In this document: one piece after another, positions 1-10,715 of the stretch
How the letters are laid out: each line of letters begins with the position of its first letter
Numbering within the stretch: position 1 is the stretch's first letter
Source of the DNA: Larix kaempferi
Lineage: Eukaryota > Streptophyta > Pinopsida > Pinales > Pinaceae
Direction: 5' to 3'
NCBI GenBank assembly: GCA_027924585.1
Contig: BSBM01001025.1
Location: 62,001 to 126,000 of the forward strand
Length of the DNA stretch: 64,000 bases
The notes under the pieces: model-generated
The model's database searches: none
What the model was told of the DNA's origin: nothing
What the model saw: only the letters and a program-made list of their open reading frames with translations
Translations under genes and position numbers: made by a program

Positions 1-237
1 TTCAAGCTAATAAATGAAAAAGGATAAAAAAAAAGGGAAAACACAAAAATCCAAAAAGGGAGAGACTTGAATCACTTCATATTATAAACTTTGAAGAAAA
101 TGGCAACAGTCAGTCCTTGTTGCCCTTGAACGTGGCACATAGTTTTGTATCCGTTGTTAGTACACCATCTACATTTGCCTTAGGAAATTGTACCAGTATT
201 TTGAACAGATCTCCACCAATGGGTTATCCTTCCCGTC
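1..237. other. Unclassified flank left of the TIR element
   Basis: I see no reading frame of note, no repeat and no recognisable element end in this stretch. A 9-base string at 214-222 (caccaatgg) recurs immediately right of the neighbouring inverted-repeat element and may be its target-site duplication. Confidence 0.4.
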
Positions 238-435
238 CATTAGAGAAATTTTGAGGTCAAAAAAGGGCCTCAAAACAAAGAAAATGTACTATAAAATACA
301 ACCAATCACATTCTAGTAGATGACATCATCCCCCTTGGTGAGGTGGCATTGCATGAGTTAAGAATGCTTATTTGTCAAATTTTCTATGGTGGATGAAAAC
401 ACATAGTTAACCAAGGTAGTGGTGTAAGTACTTTT

Positions 436-640
436 AAGTCATAAAGTAAAGTACTCATAATGATAGTCTTTTCATAAAATAATATTATTGTCATTTTCAA
501 GTAAAGTACTCATAATGAATGTCTTTTCACACTTTCACATAAAATAATATTATTGTCATTTTCAAGTGAAGTACTCTTAATTCATAAAGAAAGTCCTTTC
601 ACATTTTTTTATAAAATAATATATTATCATTTTTATGTTT
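436..640. repeat. Degenerate tandem repeat inside the TIR element
   Basis: About three imperfect copies, spaced roughly 56-66 bp, of a block containing aagtactcataatg followed by ataaaataatattattg. They lie inside the 238-1188 element. No coding or regulatory role is visible. Confidence 0.65.
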
Positions 641-718
641 TTAATTTTAAATTATATATTCACTTCATTCTATTTAATAACATAATGTCAAACTAATAAA
701 GAATAATAATAGATTTAA

Positions 719-745
719 TAAATAATAATAATAATAATAATAATT
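719..745. repeat. (AAT)n microsatellite
   Basis: A run of AAT triplets, about eight or nine units, within the AT-rich interior of the TIR element. Confidence 0.85.
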
Positions 746-1188
746 CAATGTGGATTATAATAATATTATTGACATTTTACATGTAAATAAATTCTCAATT
801 AAATTACATTATTAAATTCATGAGAAAAGTACTAAATATAAAAAGTCAACATAATTTTTTTAAAAAAGCTCTTAAAAATGTTTTTTATTATTTAATTTCA
901 TTTGCAAGTTCAAGACAAATAAATGTTAAAGGACAATACATTTTTGGGAATTTACAATGAATCTTAGTCACATCAATGTAGACTTATTTTATTAATTTTA
1001 TTTCTAGTGAATTTTGAAAAGTAACTCAACCATGGTTATTTATATTGTGCATAGAAAATAGTGTGGGAGGTGACTTGTCATATATACCTACCCCATAAAA
1101 CTCCCAATTCATAATATTTTAATATATCTCATATTTTTGTAGTACATATTTTAGGAGGCCCTTTTTTGACCTCAAAATCTCTCTAATG

Positions 1189-2204
1189 CACCAATGGAGC
1201 TTTCGTTAATGCATCTAGCATTAGCAGATTTCATTAAGGTCGGTTACTCAGTGTCCTATGTTTCCAAGTGTCCATTCTGCATCGTGTTATGTGTTCAAGG
1301 GAAGTCCAAACCGAGCCGGCCATTCCTCAAATATTCCCAACCAATCATGTCGGCCTTCCTTGTGTCAGTATACAGTGTTGGATCTTGCAGTTCTACCAAA
1401 TTATATCATACTATTGATCTTTGTTTCGTATCGGTTGATGTGGGATGCATCAATGCCCTCCTTCTGATGGATCTATTCCTATAGACATCAAATCATCATC
1501 TAGGACATGGATCTAGAAACCCAAGAGTACCTTGGATCTTGCAATCATTAGTGGTAGGTTTCCTTGCAAATCATAGTGGGTATACATCAATGACCCCTGA
1601 TTGTTTGATTCCACAAGTGTTCGACTTCAGAACATCTATTCACACTTGTTAGTTTGTAGTCAGTACCTTAGAGTCCATCATCATTATCGGTGGGTCGCTT
1701 CGCATATGTTAACGGTATATATCAATGACCGGTAATCAGATGGTGTTTTATTATGCTCAACATCAAATCACCTATTTGCATGATATAAACTTGTACTATC
1801 GTCGGTTTGTATTGAAGACATTGGGAAACACAGTTGTATCACTCATCGATGCACTACCTGAGCTGCGCAAGATTAAACTGCCATGTCAGAAGTTCAATAA
1901 AGACTTTGTTCTTGCACTCATCAAAGTGCATGTTTACATTTCAGAAAAAATTTGCTTTTGACATGGATCCACTGTGTATTGTTCGTGGCCATGCTTGTTT
2001 ACTGTTGAGCATGGGTATTCCCGCCTCAAGAAGATATTTGATATTTGAGAAATCACTATGTTTTGCAGGTGTGATCCTCAATCCTGTGCCTGTGAGTTTT
2101 CCTTCCCTCGTCCTTGCTTTGAATGATAAAGAGTATCAATATACCAAGTATAAATTTCAGTAATGTATTTCGTCCCTTAGCTATGCTTCGGACCTCTGTT
2201 GGCA
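1189..2204. other. Unclassified sequence, no gene supported
   Basis: About 1 kb between the TIR element and the first G1 LTR unit. Short open frames exist on the + strand (for example 1725-1961 and 1834-2163) but they overlap in different frames, show no motif, and are expected by chance. It may be degraded retroelement sequence or the missing outer part of the G1 LTR; nothing here proves either. Confidence 0.4.
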
Positions 2205-3002
2205 GGCGGTTTGGTAAGTTAGCATCACTGCATCACGAATGTTGCGACACGTCAGAAGATACAATGGAAGGTGGAAAGATGAGCTTAAAGGAGATTATTT
2301 TATGTATTTTTGAGTTAATTGTACCGCAGTATGCGGGTTTTGGGTCATTTGGACCGTATGTTATGTAATTTTGAGTCAATTGGACCACAACATGTGGGTT
2401 TTGGGTCATTTTGGACCATATCAGTTAGTTTTGGGTCAATTGGAACAATTCAGTTAGATATTGGGTCAATTGCTTGAAGTATCAGTTAGGAAGTTGTTAG
2501 AAAGTGGACAAGCATTGTAAGGGCGGAAGCCTATATATAGACATAAGTTGTAACTGTTGAATCATCTTAGTATGGATCCTTAGATGTTGGATGTGTGCAT
2601 CTTTGAGTTTGTATCTGAGATCAAGAGATACTGGCAAGATCTGTGTTTTTGCGGAGATATTGTATCTAGGTTTTGCTAAGTTAATATGACATGACAGAGC
2701 TGTTTTGCGAAATCCCTGTGCATCTTTTGTTCACTTATGGTAATGCATGTTGCGATATATGAATAATGCTGTGTTTTCTTACTGCAATTAATGCTTTATT
2801 GTTATATTTGTTGTGATGAATGTTTCTGTTGAATGATGCTATGGATACAATGTTTCCGAAGTTAAATGCATAGATCTATTTCTGAATGTCGCAATAATTT
2901 TAAGTGATCATTGCCACAAACATCCTCCTTCATTCGGCGGAAACATGGTTACGTCGACTCTCCCTTGAACATCTCGGATGAGACCTCATCTGCTCCGCAA
3001 GT
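2205..3002 (+). repeat. G1 LTR unit 1 (5'-truncated)
   Basis: Matches the unit at 21620-22468 from ggcggtttggtaagtt onward and ends in ctccgcaagt, where Copia-A is inserted. The first roughly 65 bases of the unit are missing and the sequence left of 2205 is unrelated. It contains the repeated gtcaattgg/gggttttgggtca blocks and a TATA-like sequence at 2531-2540. The last five bases, 2998-3002 (caagt), are the left Copia-A target-site duplication. Confidence 0.75.
2531..2540 (+). promoter_or_regulatory. TATA-box-like element in G1 LTR unit 1
   Basis: ctatatatag in a conserved setting (cggaagc before, acataagttg after) that recurs in the other two units at 21148-21157 and 21999-22008. Position inside an LTR suggests the U3 promoter; activity is inferred. 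Confidence 0.5.
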
Positions 3003-3662
3003 TGTTGGTTGTGGAGCCTGATCTCCAAATTTAGAGATATTATTATTCATCCATGTTCGTACCCCAGGTTTGGTTATGATCTCGGCACGACGCTCAGGGG
3101 GTCCGGGGGGCACGGGGGCCAGTGGGCCCCTGTCAGGGGTTCAGGGGCAGCACCCCCAAGAAAGGGGGTTTGGGGGTAGATCCCATAAGAAAGGGGTTTG
3201 GGGGTAGATCCCTTGAGAAAGGGGTTTGGGGGCAACGCCCTCAAGAAAATGGGGCTTCTAGCGCATAGCCCCTGAGGAAATTTTTTGGGGCTATTTTCAC
3301 CACCAGTTTTCGGGCCCATGGTTTTGGGTAATCCCGTGGTATTCTCCCATTGTATTTATTTTATAAAAGAAAGAGATTGTAATACGGCTAGGGTTGATGT
3401 ATTAGGTTTTATGCATTGTAAAGATATCTAAGATTGGAAGAGAGACTGTGAGACAGTGAAGAGGAAGTGCAGCGGTTGTGCTGCAAGTTGTATCCCTTCA
3501 CTTTGCTGGATGGAATAATAATAAGGATTGGCAACTTCATTCTGGACATAGCCCAAGTTGGGGTGAACCATGATATATCTATGTCTCTCTTGTAATGTGT
3601 ATGTGTGATTTAATTTGCATTTCTATTTATTGTTATTGCTCTACGATCCTGTTTTTCTAACA
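3003..3662 (+). repeat. Copia-A 5' LTR (660 bp)
   Basis: Begins tgttggttgtgg and ends ttctaaca, matching 14188-14696. It is 151 bp longer than the 3' LTR because of a G-rich tandem block at about 3100-3270 that the other copy lacks. Confidence 0.92.
3095..3275 (+). repeat. G-rich minisatellite in the Copia-A 5' LTR
   Basis: Roughly three 26-27-bp units of the form aagaaaggggtttgggggta followed by gatccc, preceded by other G-runs of four to six. Runs of G spaced by short loops could fold as G-quadruplexes on the + strand. The block is absent from the 3' LTR, so it was either expanded here or deleted there. Confidence 0.8.
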
Positions 3663-3664
3663 AT

Positions 3665-3677
3665 TGGTATCAGAGCC
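3665..3677 (+). other. Copia-A primer-binding site
   Basis: tggtatcagagcc, two bases after the LTR end. This is the standard copia PBS, complementary to initiator methionine tRNA. Confidence 0.88.
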
Positions 3678-3737
3678 AAAGGTCGATTTGGAAGATAAAC
3701 CCACAAGAAGCTAGGGTTTCTGGTTTGAGTGGGAGCA

Positions 3738-4832
3738 ATGGAAAAAGAAGGAAAGTTTAAGGTCAAGAAGTTTAATGGCCAAAACTTCCAGTTATGGAAG
3801 ATGCAAATGGAGGACTATCTATACCAGAAGGATCTATTCCTTCTGTTGGGAGGAAGAGAAAAGGAGTCAGCGGCCATGAAGGACAAAGAATGGGAGGTTC
3901 TTAACAGAAAGGATTTGGGAACAATACAGCTAAGCCTGGCTTCGTCGGTGGCTTTCAATATCTCAAAAGAAACGACAATGGAGGGTTTGATGAGCAGATT
4001 GGGTAAGTTGTACGAAAAACCCTCGGCCTCCAACAAGGTATTTCTAATGAAGCGTTTATTTAATATGAAGATGTCTGAAGGTGGATCTATTACTGATCAT
4101 TTAAATGAGTTTAATACGGTTACAAATCAACTAAGTTCTATAAGTGTGAACTTTGACGATGAGGTTAGGGATCTTCTAAACTTGTGTTCATTACCAGAAT
4201 GCTGGAATAGCTTGGTCATGGTTGTAAGTAACTCTATCTCTAGTTCAAACACCTTGAAATTTGATGATGTTATTGGTGTTATTCTTAGCGAGAAAATGCA
4301 AAGAAAAAGCACAGGTGAGACATCAGGTAATGCGTTGACCATGGAGAGCATGGGAAGACAAAAGGAGAGAGGAAAGAGCCAAGGCAATCGCAGCAACTCT
4401 AAAAAGGGAAGATCCAAGTATAGACTGGGAAAAATAGAGTGTTGGAACTGTGGAAAGAAAGGACATCTGAAGAAAGACTGCAGATCTCTAAAGAAGAAAG
4501 GAGATGCACAAAAGGAAACTACCCAAGAAGCAAATGTAGCAGGTGATGTGTTACAAGATGCTTTGATTCTTGCAATAGATAATACAAGTGATTATTGGGT
4601 AGTAGATTCAGGGGCTTCATGTCATGCTACACCCCATAGGAAATATTTTCATGATTATGTTCCAGGTGATTTTGGACATGTGTTATTGGGTGATGATGAG
4701 CCATGTAAAATTGTTGGAATGGGTAAGGTATGGATAAAAGTTAAGAATGGAACTGATTGGTTGTTGAAAGATGTTAGGCATATTCCTACTATGAAAAGAA
4801 ATCTGATCTCAACAGGGTAGTTGGGAGATGGC
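3738..4832 (+). pseudogene. Copia-A gag and protease (first part of a broken polyprotein)
   Basis: Starts at the ATG at 3738, 73 bases after the PBS start. The first ~200 codons form a copia gag (UBN2-type) region. A zinc knuckle CWNCGKKGHLKKDC (CX2CX4HX4C) lies at about codons 234-247, and the protease site VVDSGASCHAT at about codons 289-299. The frame runs to a TAG at 4818-4820, where copia elements normally have Gln at the PR/IN border. Twelve bases later it is cut by the Copia-D insertion. The reading frame resumes at 11318 in phase. Function would be particle assembly and polyprotein cleavage; with the stop and the insertion it is dead. Confidence 0.9.
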
Positions 4833-5429
4833 TGTTAAGATTCAATATGCTAAGACAGAAAATATCATCATTACATTCCATTTCACAATAATAGCATATA
4901 CAAGATCACTGAAAGAACAACAAGCATGGCATAAACACAAGAGACACATATTTATCCCGAGAAACCCTCATGGGGTAAAAAACCCAGCAAAGATTCCTCA
5001 ATATAGATGACCAGCAAATATAAAGATGCAAATCCTAGACATGAGCTCCTTCTCCTCCATAGCATACCTCTCCCTCACCTATGCGCTATTCACAAGTGAG
5101 TGTAGTGTGTGTATAAATGAGGAACACACCTCCTCTATTTATACATGTCTCCGACTTGTATTTTATATTAACTAGGTCGGCCCCAACTTAATTACTTAAT
5201 ATAATGTGGCAGGGCTGACCCCACTAGGGTGGTCTAATAACCCCTTTAACCCACATTACACATACAGGGCCGACCCCCAATAGGGAAGTCTAATAACCCA
5301 AGTTACCACATTCTCCACAGAGGAATAAAACATCTTCGGATATACAATAAGGTCTTCACGGAGGAATGAAACATATCCGGAATAATAAAGTACAAATATA
5401 ATATTCTTAGAAGTTACAATATCTCAACA
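4833..5429 (-). repeat. Copia-D 3' LTR
   Basis: Reads tgttaagattcaatatg...atatctcaaca on the + strand and matches 10716-11312. On the element's own strand it begins tgttgagatattg and ends cttaaca. Confidence 0.9.
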
Positions 5430-5441
5430 CTCCCCCTTAAT
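5430..5441 (-). other. Copia-D polypurine tract next to the 3' LTR
   Basis: ctcccccttaat on the + strand, i.e. attaagggggag on the element strand, directly before the LTR start. This is the expected plus-strand primer. A second similar tract lies at about 7128-7145. Confidence 0.7.
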
Positions 5442-5589
5442 GAGAAGGATATTATAACAACATCTGCAGGAGCAAGGAGTCATCAACATCATACATGATA
5501 CATCTATAAATCATTGGAAGCTTTCTCAACATCATCAGTAACTCAACCAGTTACTGGAACATCTTCAATATTGGAACATCAACATCTTC

Positions 5590-5830
5590 AATACTGAGTC
5601 TTCATATTCTGCAGCACTCGAACAGCTACAACAACATCAACATCATCATCTGGATCCTCACGATCATCAGCATCATCATCACACGATCATCAACATCATC
5701 ATCAAACGATCATCAGCATCTGGATCATCTCGATCTACATCATCTGGATCATCTCGATCTATAGCATCTGGATCATCTCGATCTATATCATCTGGATCAT
5801 CTCGATCTACATCATCATCATAGTAGAATA
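5590..5830 (-). repeat. CAT/ATC-rich block with a 24-bp tandem repeat
   Basis: Four exact-phase copies of a 24-bp unit (catctggatcatctcgatct plus four bases) start at 5717, 5741, 5765 and 5789. They are preceded by looser catcatc/cgatcatcag repeats. The block belongs to the 3' non-coding region of Copia-D. Confidence 0.88.
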
Positions 5831-5859
5831 CTCTGCAATACACACGATCCAATTACAGG

Positions 5860-6120
5860 ATGATCAATCCCGCTCACTCTAGGACATAGGTCCATGGATG
5901 ATACAATCCAGATCAAGTTCCAGGATGATCAATCCTTATCACTTTAAGACAAGTCTCATGTCTATTGACGATGCAATCTATATCAACTTCCAGGAGGATC
6001 ATTCCTTATCACTTTAAGATAAGTCTCATGTCTATGGACGATGCAATCCAGATCAACTTCCAAGAGGATCATTCCTTATCACTTTAAGAAAAGTCTCATG
6101 TCTAGGGACGATGCAATCCC
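5860..6120 (-). repeat. Tandem repeat of about 80 bp, three or more units
   Basis: Units contain ttatcactttaaga, aagtctcatgtcta and ggacgatgcaatcc. The last motif links this array to the following ones, which suggests all arose from one ancestral unit. Confidence 0.8.
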
Positions 6121-6565
6121 ATCACGTACATTTTGAACCAAGGGTCCAGGGACGATGCAGTCCTATCGCGTACCTTTTGAACCAAATGTTCAGGGACGAT
6201 GCAGTCCTCTCACGTACCTTTTGAACCAAATGTTCAGGGATAATGCAGTCCTCTCACGTACCTTTTGAACCAAATGTTCACGGACGATGAAGTCCTCTCA
6301 CAAAATTTTTGAACCAATGTTCATGGACGATGCAGTCCTCTCACGTACCTTTTGAACCAATGTTCAGGGACGATGCAGTCCTCTCACGTACCTTTTGAAA
6401 CAAAGGTTCACGGATGATGCAGTCCTCTCATGTACCTTTTGAACCAAAGGTTCACGGATGATGCAGTCCTCTCAAGTACCTTTTGAACCAAAGGTTCACA
6501 GACGATGCAGTCCTCTCACATACCTTTTGAACCAAGGTCCAGGGATAATGCAGCCCTATCATCAA
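6120..6565 (-). repeat. Minisatellite of about 46 bp, about ten units
   Basis: Each unit reads roughly ggacgatgcagtcctctcac followed by gtaccttttgaaccaaatgttca. The core ggacgatgcagtcc is an inverted repeat (GGAC...GTCC) and could form a small hairpin in every unit. Units differ by several substitutions and some by one or two bases in length. Confidence 0.9.
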
Positions 6566-6850
6566 TTTTCGGAGACATCTGTCTATGGATCAATTCTGGG
6601 ACTGAAGTCCAGGGAAGATACAATCCCCACCTATCCACTAAGGACTTCATTCTTGAAGACATCTGTCTACGGATCAATTATGGGACCGAAGTCCGGGGAA
6701 GATACAATCCTTACCTTTCCACTAAGGACTTCATTCTCGAAGACATCTGTCTACGGATCAATTCTGGGACCGAAGTCCGGCGAAGATACAATCCCCACCT
6801 ATCCACTAAGGACTTCATTCTCAAAGACATCTATCTACGGATCCTTTTAG
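6566..6850 (-). repeat. Minisatellite of about 84 bp, three units
   Basis: Units begin gaagacatctgtctacggat and contain gggaccgaagtccgg, gaagatacaatcc and ccactaaggacttcattctc. GGACTTC and GAAGTCC are complementary, so each unit again contains a potential stem. Open frames seen across it are a by-product of a period divisible by three. Confidence 0.88.
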
Positions 6851-7015
6851 AATAAGTGTTCAAGGATGATGCAATCCCTCTTCTTTCTCGGAGACATATG
6901 TCTACAGATCCTTTTAGAACATGTGTTTAAGGATGATGCAATCCCTCTTCTTTCTCAGAGACATATGTCTACGGATCCTTTTAGAACATGTGTTCAAGGA
7001 TGATGCAATCCCCTC
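6850..7015 (-). repeat. Tandem repeat of about 72 bp, two to three units
   Basis: Units carry gatccttttagaacatgtgt, aaggatgatgcaatccctct and agacatatgtctac. The gatgcaatcc core is shared with the arrays to the left. Confidence 0.85.
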
Positions 7016-7127
7016 GTCAACTTAGACCCTGTCTAAGGACCATTCACCAACCTCACTGTCGGCATCACCAATATAGGTATCCACATCATCGACCTCACTA
7101 TCGATGTGGGAAATCTCATCATCAGCG

Positions 7128-7145
7128 ACCATATCACTCCCCCTT
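7128..7145 (-). other. Second polypurine-tract-like sequence in Copia-D
   Basis: cactccccctttcaagg on the + strand; on the element strand ccttgaaagggggagtg. It lies just after the RNase H coding remnant, where a copia polypurine tract is normally found, yet the LTR is 1.7 kb further on. Probably the ancestral tract, displaced by growth of the repeat arrays. Confidence 0.5.
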
Positions 7146-8030
7146 TCAAGGAGGGTCCTTCTGAACTACACCAAGCTTGTCTCAGAAATACTCAAACTTT
7201 ACTCGAGATAGAGGTTTGGTCAAATATATCAGCAACTTGTTCTTCGAATTTGATAGCTCCTTTCTGCACCATATCTGTATATATAGAAATATCATATCTC
7301 TATGTGTTTTGACTTATCATGGAACACTGGATTTTCTGCCATCTTGATACAACTCAGGTTGTCACACAGGATCTCAGTGGGTTCCATCTCTAAGTCAAAT
7401 AGACCAGATAATAACTTTTGAAGTCATATTTCTTCGCAATTAGCAGAGCAAGCAACTATATATTCCACTTCGGTTGTGCTGAGAGCCACACTAGACTGCT
7501 TCATGCTAAACCACGAGATCATGGAAGATCCAAGACAATAACATCCACCTGATGTACTCTTCCTGTCTGAGACACTTCTTGGCCAATCAACATATGAGTA
7601 GCCATGTAATCTGAAGTCATGATCTCCAAGATAATATAGACCAAAATCTATCGTACCCTTTAGATACCTCATCACATGCTTTGCATCTATTAAGTGAACT
7701 CTTCTAGGTTCCACTAGATACTGACTCAAGGTATTTACGGCAAGGCATATGTCTGGTCTAGTATTTGTCAAATACATCAATGACCCAATAATCTATCTGT
7801 ATAGAGTCAAATCCACTAACTTTGATGAGTCATCAGCTAACAGCTTCAAGTTGGAACCCATGAGAGTGGCCATGGTTTTACATTCCAACATATCAATTTT
7901 TCTCAAGATTTCCATAGCATACTTTCCCAGGTTGTGAAAGATTTCTTTTGGGCCTTGCCATACTTTCAAACCTAGGAAGTAATGCATCAATAGTAGATCT
8001 TTCATCTGTAGCCATCTTCTTCTTACTTTC
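7146..8030 (-). pseudogene. Copia-D RT C-terminus and RNase H remnant
   Basis: Read on the minus strand, about 8005 to 7793 gives the end of a copia RT (LLLMHYFLGLKVWQGPKEIF) and 7780 to 7424 gives the connection and RNase H region (MMYLTNTRPDICLAVNTLSQ ... DRKSTSGGCYCLGSSMISW ... VALSTTEVEYIVA). The two pieces are in the same frame, separated by a stop. Weaker similarity continues to about 7146 (CDN-SCIKMAENPVFHDKSK) with further stops. The RT catalytic YVDD region and everything upstream are missing. This is a dead fragment. Confidence 0.88.
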
Positions 8031-10702
8031 CATGATTTCTGGTAAAGCCCAAGCTTGTCAAGAAGCTATCAATTCTCCCTTCGTGACTGAACATCATTCC
8101 TACTCTAAGTGATCTTCTGCATATCTATCTGTGCCATCTCTCATCATATGGGTCTACTGATATGAGCCTCAAGATCATTGCATCCATGTTATCTGTATAT
8201 AGAAACCATCTTCAACCTTGTAGCGAAGGTTGAAATCCGCATCACCCATGGTGATCATTAAGCTCATCAAATGACTATCGATCCTGGGTATCCATACAAG
8301 GCTTTCTTCAATTACACCATTAGGAAAATGGTCTTATCTAGCCACTTGGAGAAAACATCTCGTCATTATCCTCTTCCTCCTTCTAAGAGAATCTTCTAGT
8401 CACGAGCCTTCTATAGTATGTTTGATTTGTAAGTCTACTTGTGGAACATCCATCACTTGTTCGGTGTTCATCATTCTTCACGATCTTACCTACAAATCAA
8501 AGTTAATTACATGATTAGAAATACTTCATAATCATCAAATCATGTTGACATGAATTATGCATACAAATGTGATTTTCATAGTTATACAACAATCTTGACC
8601 AATACTTTGGCACAACACTTTTCCATATCCTGTATGCATACAGTGGCTATCTAGATGCCTTCCATCTCTACCAGAACATACTATCGAGAGCGTGCACAGC
8701 TCTCAGCATGTCAGCAAAGAGGTTTCATTCTAGACAATCAACAATGGAATGTTTGTCCAACTTATCAATCATATGTATATTAGTAGTATACTATTCAGTG
8801 CTATATGAGTGTTTACACTCAACATGATATATTCTAGAAATACAAATATGCATACAACCATTACAAGCAATATCATTTACTATTTCAGAGATTCAAATAA
8901 CAACTCAAATACTTATCTTTTATGTTTGTGTGGTTGCCTCCCACTTGATCTTTATACATATTTTGAACTTCTATTTATTCTGTACCACTATACATGCTTA
9001 AGAGTGCACTAGTGTCATCCTCATGATCTCATGCACAAACATACAATCATTAGTATAATCTCAATACTATCAAAACATTGTAATTCTAAATAATCTTAAG
9101 TATGTATGGTCATGATCATTTCATACATAGGTATACTTACCTAAGATCCTATCAAAGTAGGATTCTAACTTGATATAGTAAAACATACCTGGATTATCAA
9201 GCTTGGTTATGTCTTAACATACCCAAACAATATCTTCTTTTGTTCTCTTCAATGATTTATAGATCTTGTGCTAGAACCTGCATATCTCATAGGTTAAGCA
9301 TAGTAGAACAAAGTCATACATACCCCGTAAGTAGAACTATGGATGAGTCTTTGTCTTCATGTCATCATGGTCATGGAACTTGATTTATCTTTCTTGATGT
9401 ACCTGTCTTTTGTTAGCAGACAACATCATCCTCATACAAGACCACATGTGCATTAGTACAATCATATAACCTTGATCAAAGAATGTCTTCTATCATTCTC
9501 ATGCATTCATACTTTTACATTAATCAAAATTGTACTAACCTAAATAATATGAAGATAGCCATATTATGAACTTAATCAAGAATCAGATTTCAAAACATAC
9601 CTGTATCTTCTTAAGTCATACCTATCGATATTTCTTTTAGTTTTCTTATGTAAGGCCTTAGCCTCATCTCCCCCTAAAACTGGATCTGGAGCTCGATTAG
9701 GGTTTGTCAGAGAAACCCTAAAAATTCAAACTTTGACTTTCACACTTCTGAATGGATGGAAGGATGTGCCTTGCTGAGCTAATCAAGCTAGCATACTTCA
9801 ATTTTCAAATCTCCAAAATTTGACCCCTCAAAATTGCCTTTGAAACTTCTGGATCTTCTAGACAAGATCTTGAACTAGGGTTTGATGAAGCCCACCCTTC
9901 TACCCAATCAAAAGATTCGATCCAAAGCTCTAAACTCTTATTTTTCTGAGGAGCTTCCAGCCGTGGTCACAGACTTAAAAAATTCTAACTTTTGCAGAAG
10001 CCCTAATTTTTCACCTTTCCAATCAAAATCCCGAACTAGGGTTAAATCAAGCCCACCCTTCTGGCCAACCAAACAATTCGATCTTGGTCTCTAAATTTTG
10101 ATTTTTCTGAGTAGCATTCAGCCGTGGACTCTGATTCCACAGGGTATGAAAATTCTTCCTATGATATCCCGACCTGTCCTCTTTCCAACCCCATAGGTAT
10201 GACCTCAATTGGATTCTCTGAGAGAGATTTATGCCAAGTTTCGCAACGTGATCTCTTTATGGGATAAAACAGGAGAGCAAACTTGTATGGCATGCCACGT
10301 GTCACTGGTTCAACTTCGGCCTCTAAAAATGTTACCTGAGATATTACAGTCTGTGCATTACCTGTAAAGTTTTACAAAATTTAATTTGGAGCTCCCTAGA
10401 CCAAGTTATGACCTTTTTTCCTAGGTCACCTGATTATGAATGAGATCTGGAAGAGGCCAAAACCCTAACTTGTACTGATCATAACTCACAAAGTACAATG
10501 AATCTAAGGGTGTACTTTGGACACACGGTACATGAGAATGTTATCTATGAAATGTAAAGGTTTCAGATCCTGAACCTTTGCCAAAATGGATTTATAGAGA
10601 AAGCGCCACGATGACGGGTTTTTTCTATATAAAACCCTAACCTTCAAATTGTCACAAGTGAAGCAAGTGTCGTAAGTTCCATACATTGCCTTCCTTCAGG
10701 TT
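8031..10702 (-). other. Copia-D interior without recognisable genes
   Basis: About 2.7 kb between the PBS and the RT remnant on the element's strand, where gag, PR and IN should be. No copia motif is visible in any frame. A direct repeat of about 100 bp (each copy has agcccacccttct and gagtctctgaa-like blocks) occurs near 9885-9985 and 10045-10135. It could be unrelated sequence acquired by a non-autonomous element. Confidence 0.5.
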
Positions 10703-10715
10703 GGCTCTAATACCA
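10703..10715 (-). other. Copia-D primer-binding site
   Basis: ggctctaatacca on the + strand, tggtattagagcc on the element strand, directly abutting the 5' LTR. It is the copia initiator-Met PBS with one substitution. Confidence 0.85.

Larger units (their letters stand above)
238..1188. mobile_element. Non-autonomous TIR DNA transposon (MITE-like, possibly MULE-derived)
   Basis: The two ends, 238-271 and 1155-1188, are inverted copies of each other: 34 bases with a single mismatch, both containing the core ttttgaggtcaaaaaagg. The inside is AT-rich and has no coding frame, so the element would depend on a transposase supplied elsewhere. The 9 bases directly right of the right end (1189-1197, caccaatgg) recur at 214-222, 15 bases before the left terminal repeat. 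A 9-bp duplication is typical of Mutator-like elements, but the 15-base offset on the left is unexplained. Family assignment is inference; the inverted repeat is seen directly. Confidence 0.7.

Noticed and set aside
3665-3677. tRNA-like sequences at the LTR ends (also 15476, 30462)
   Set aside because: They are primer-binding sites complementary to a tRNA end, not tRNA genes; no cloverleaf is present.
6120-6850. CRISPR-like regular repeats
   Set aside because: The units are contiguous tandem repeats of 46 and 84 bp without unique spacers, inside a plant copia element.
6458-6855. Reading frames of 116-130 codons across the repeats
   Set aside because: They repeat the same peptide because the 84-bp unit is divisible by three; they lie antisense to the element and have no start or domain support.
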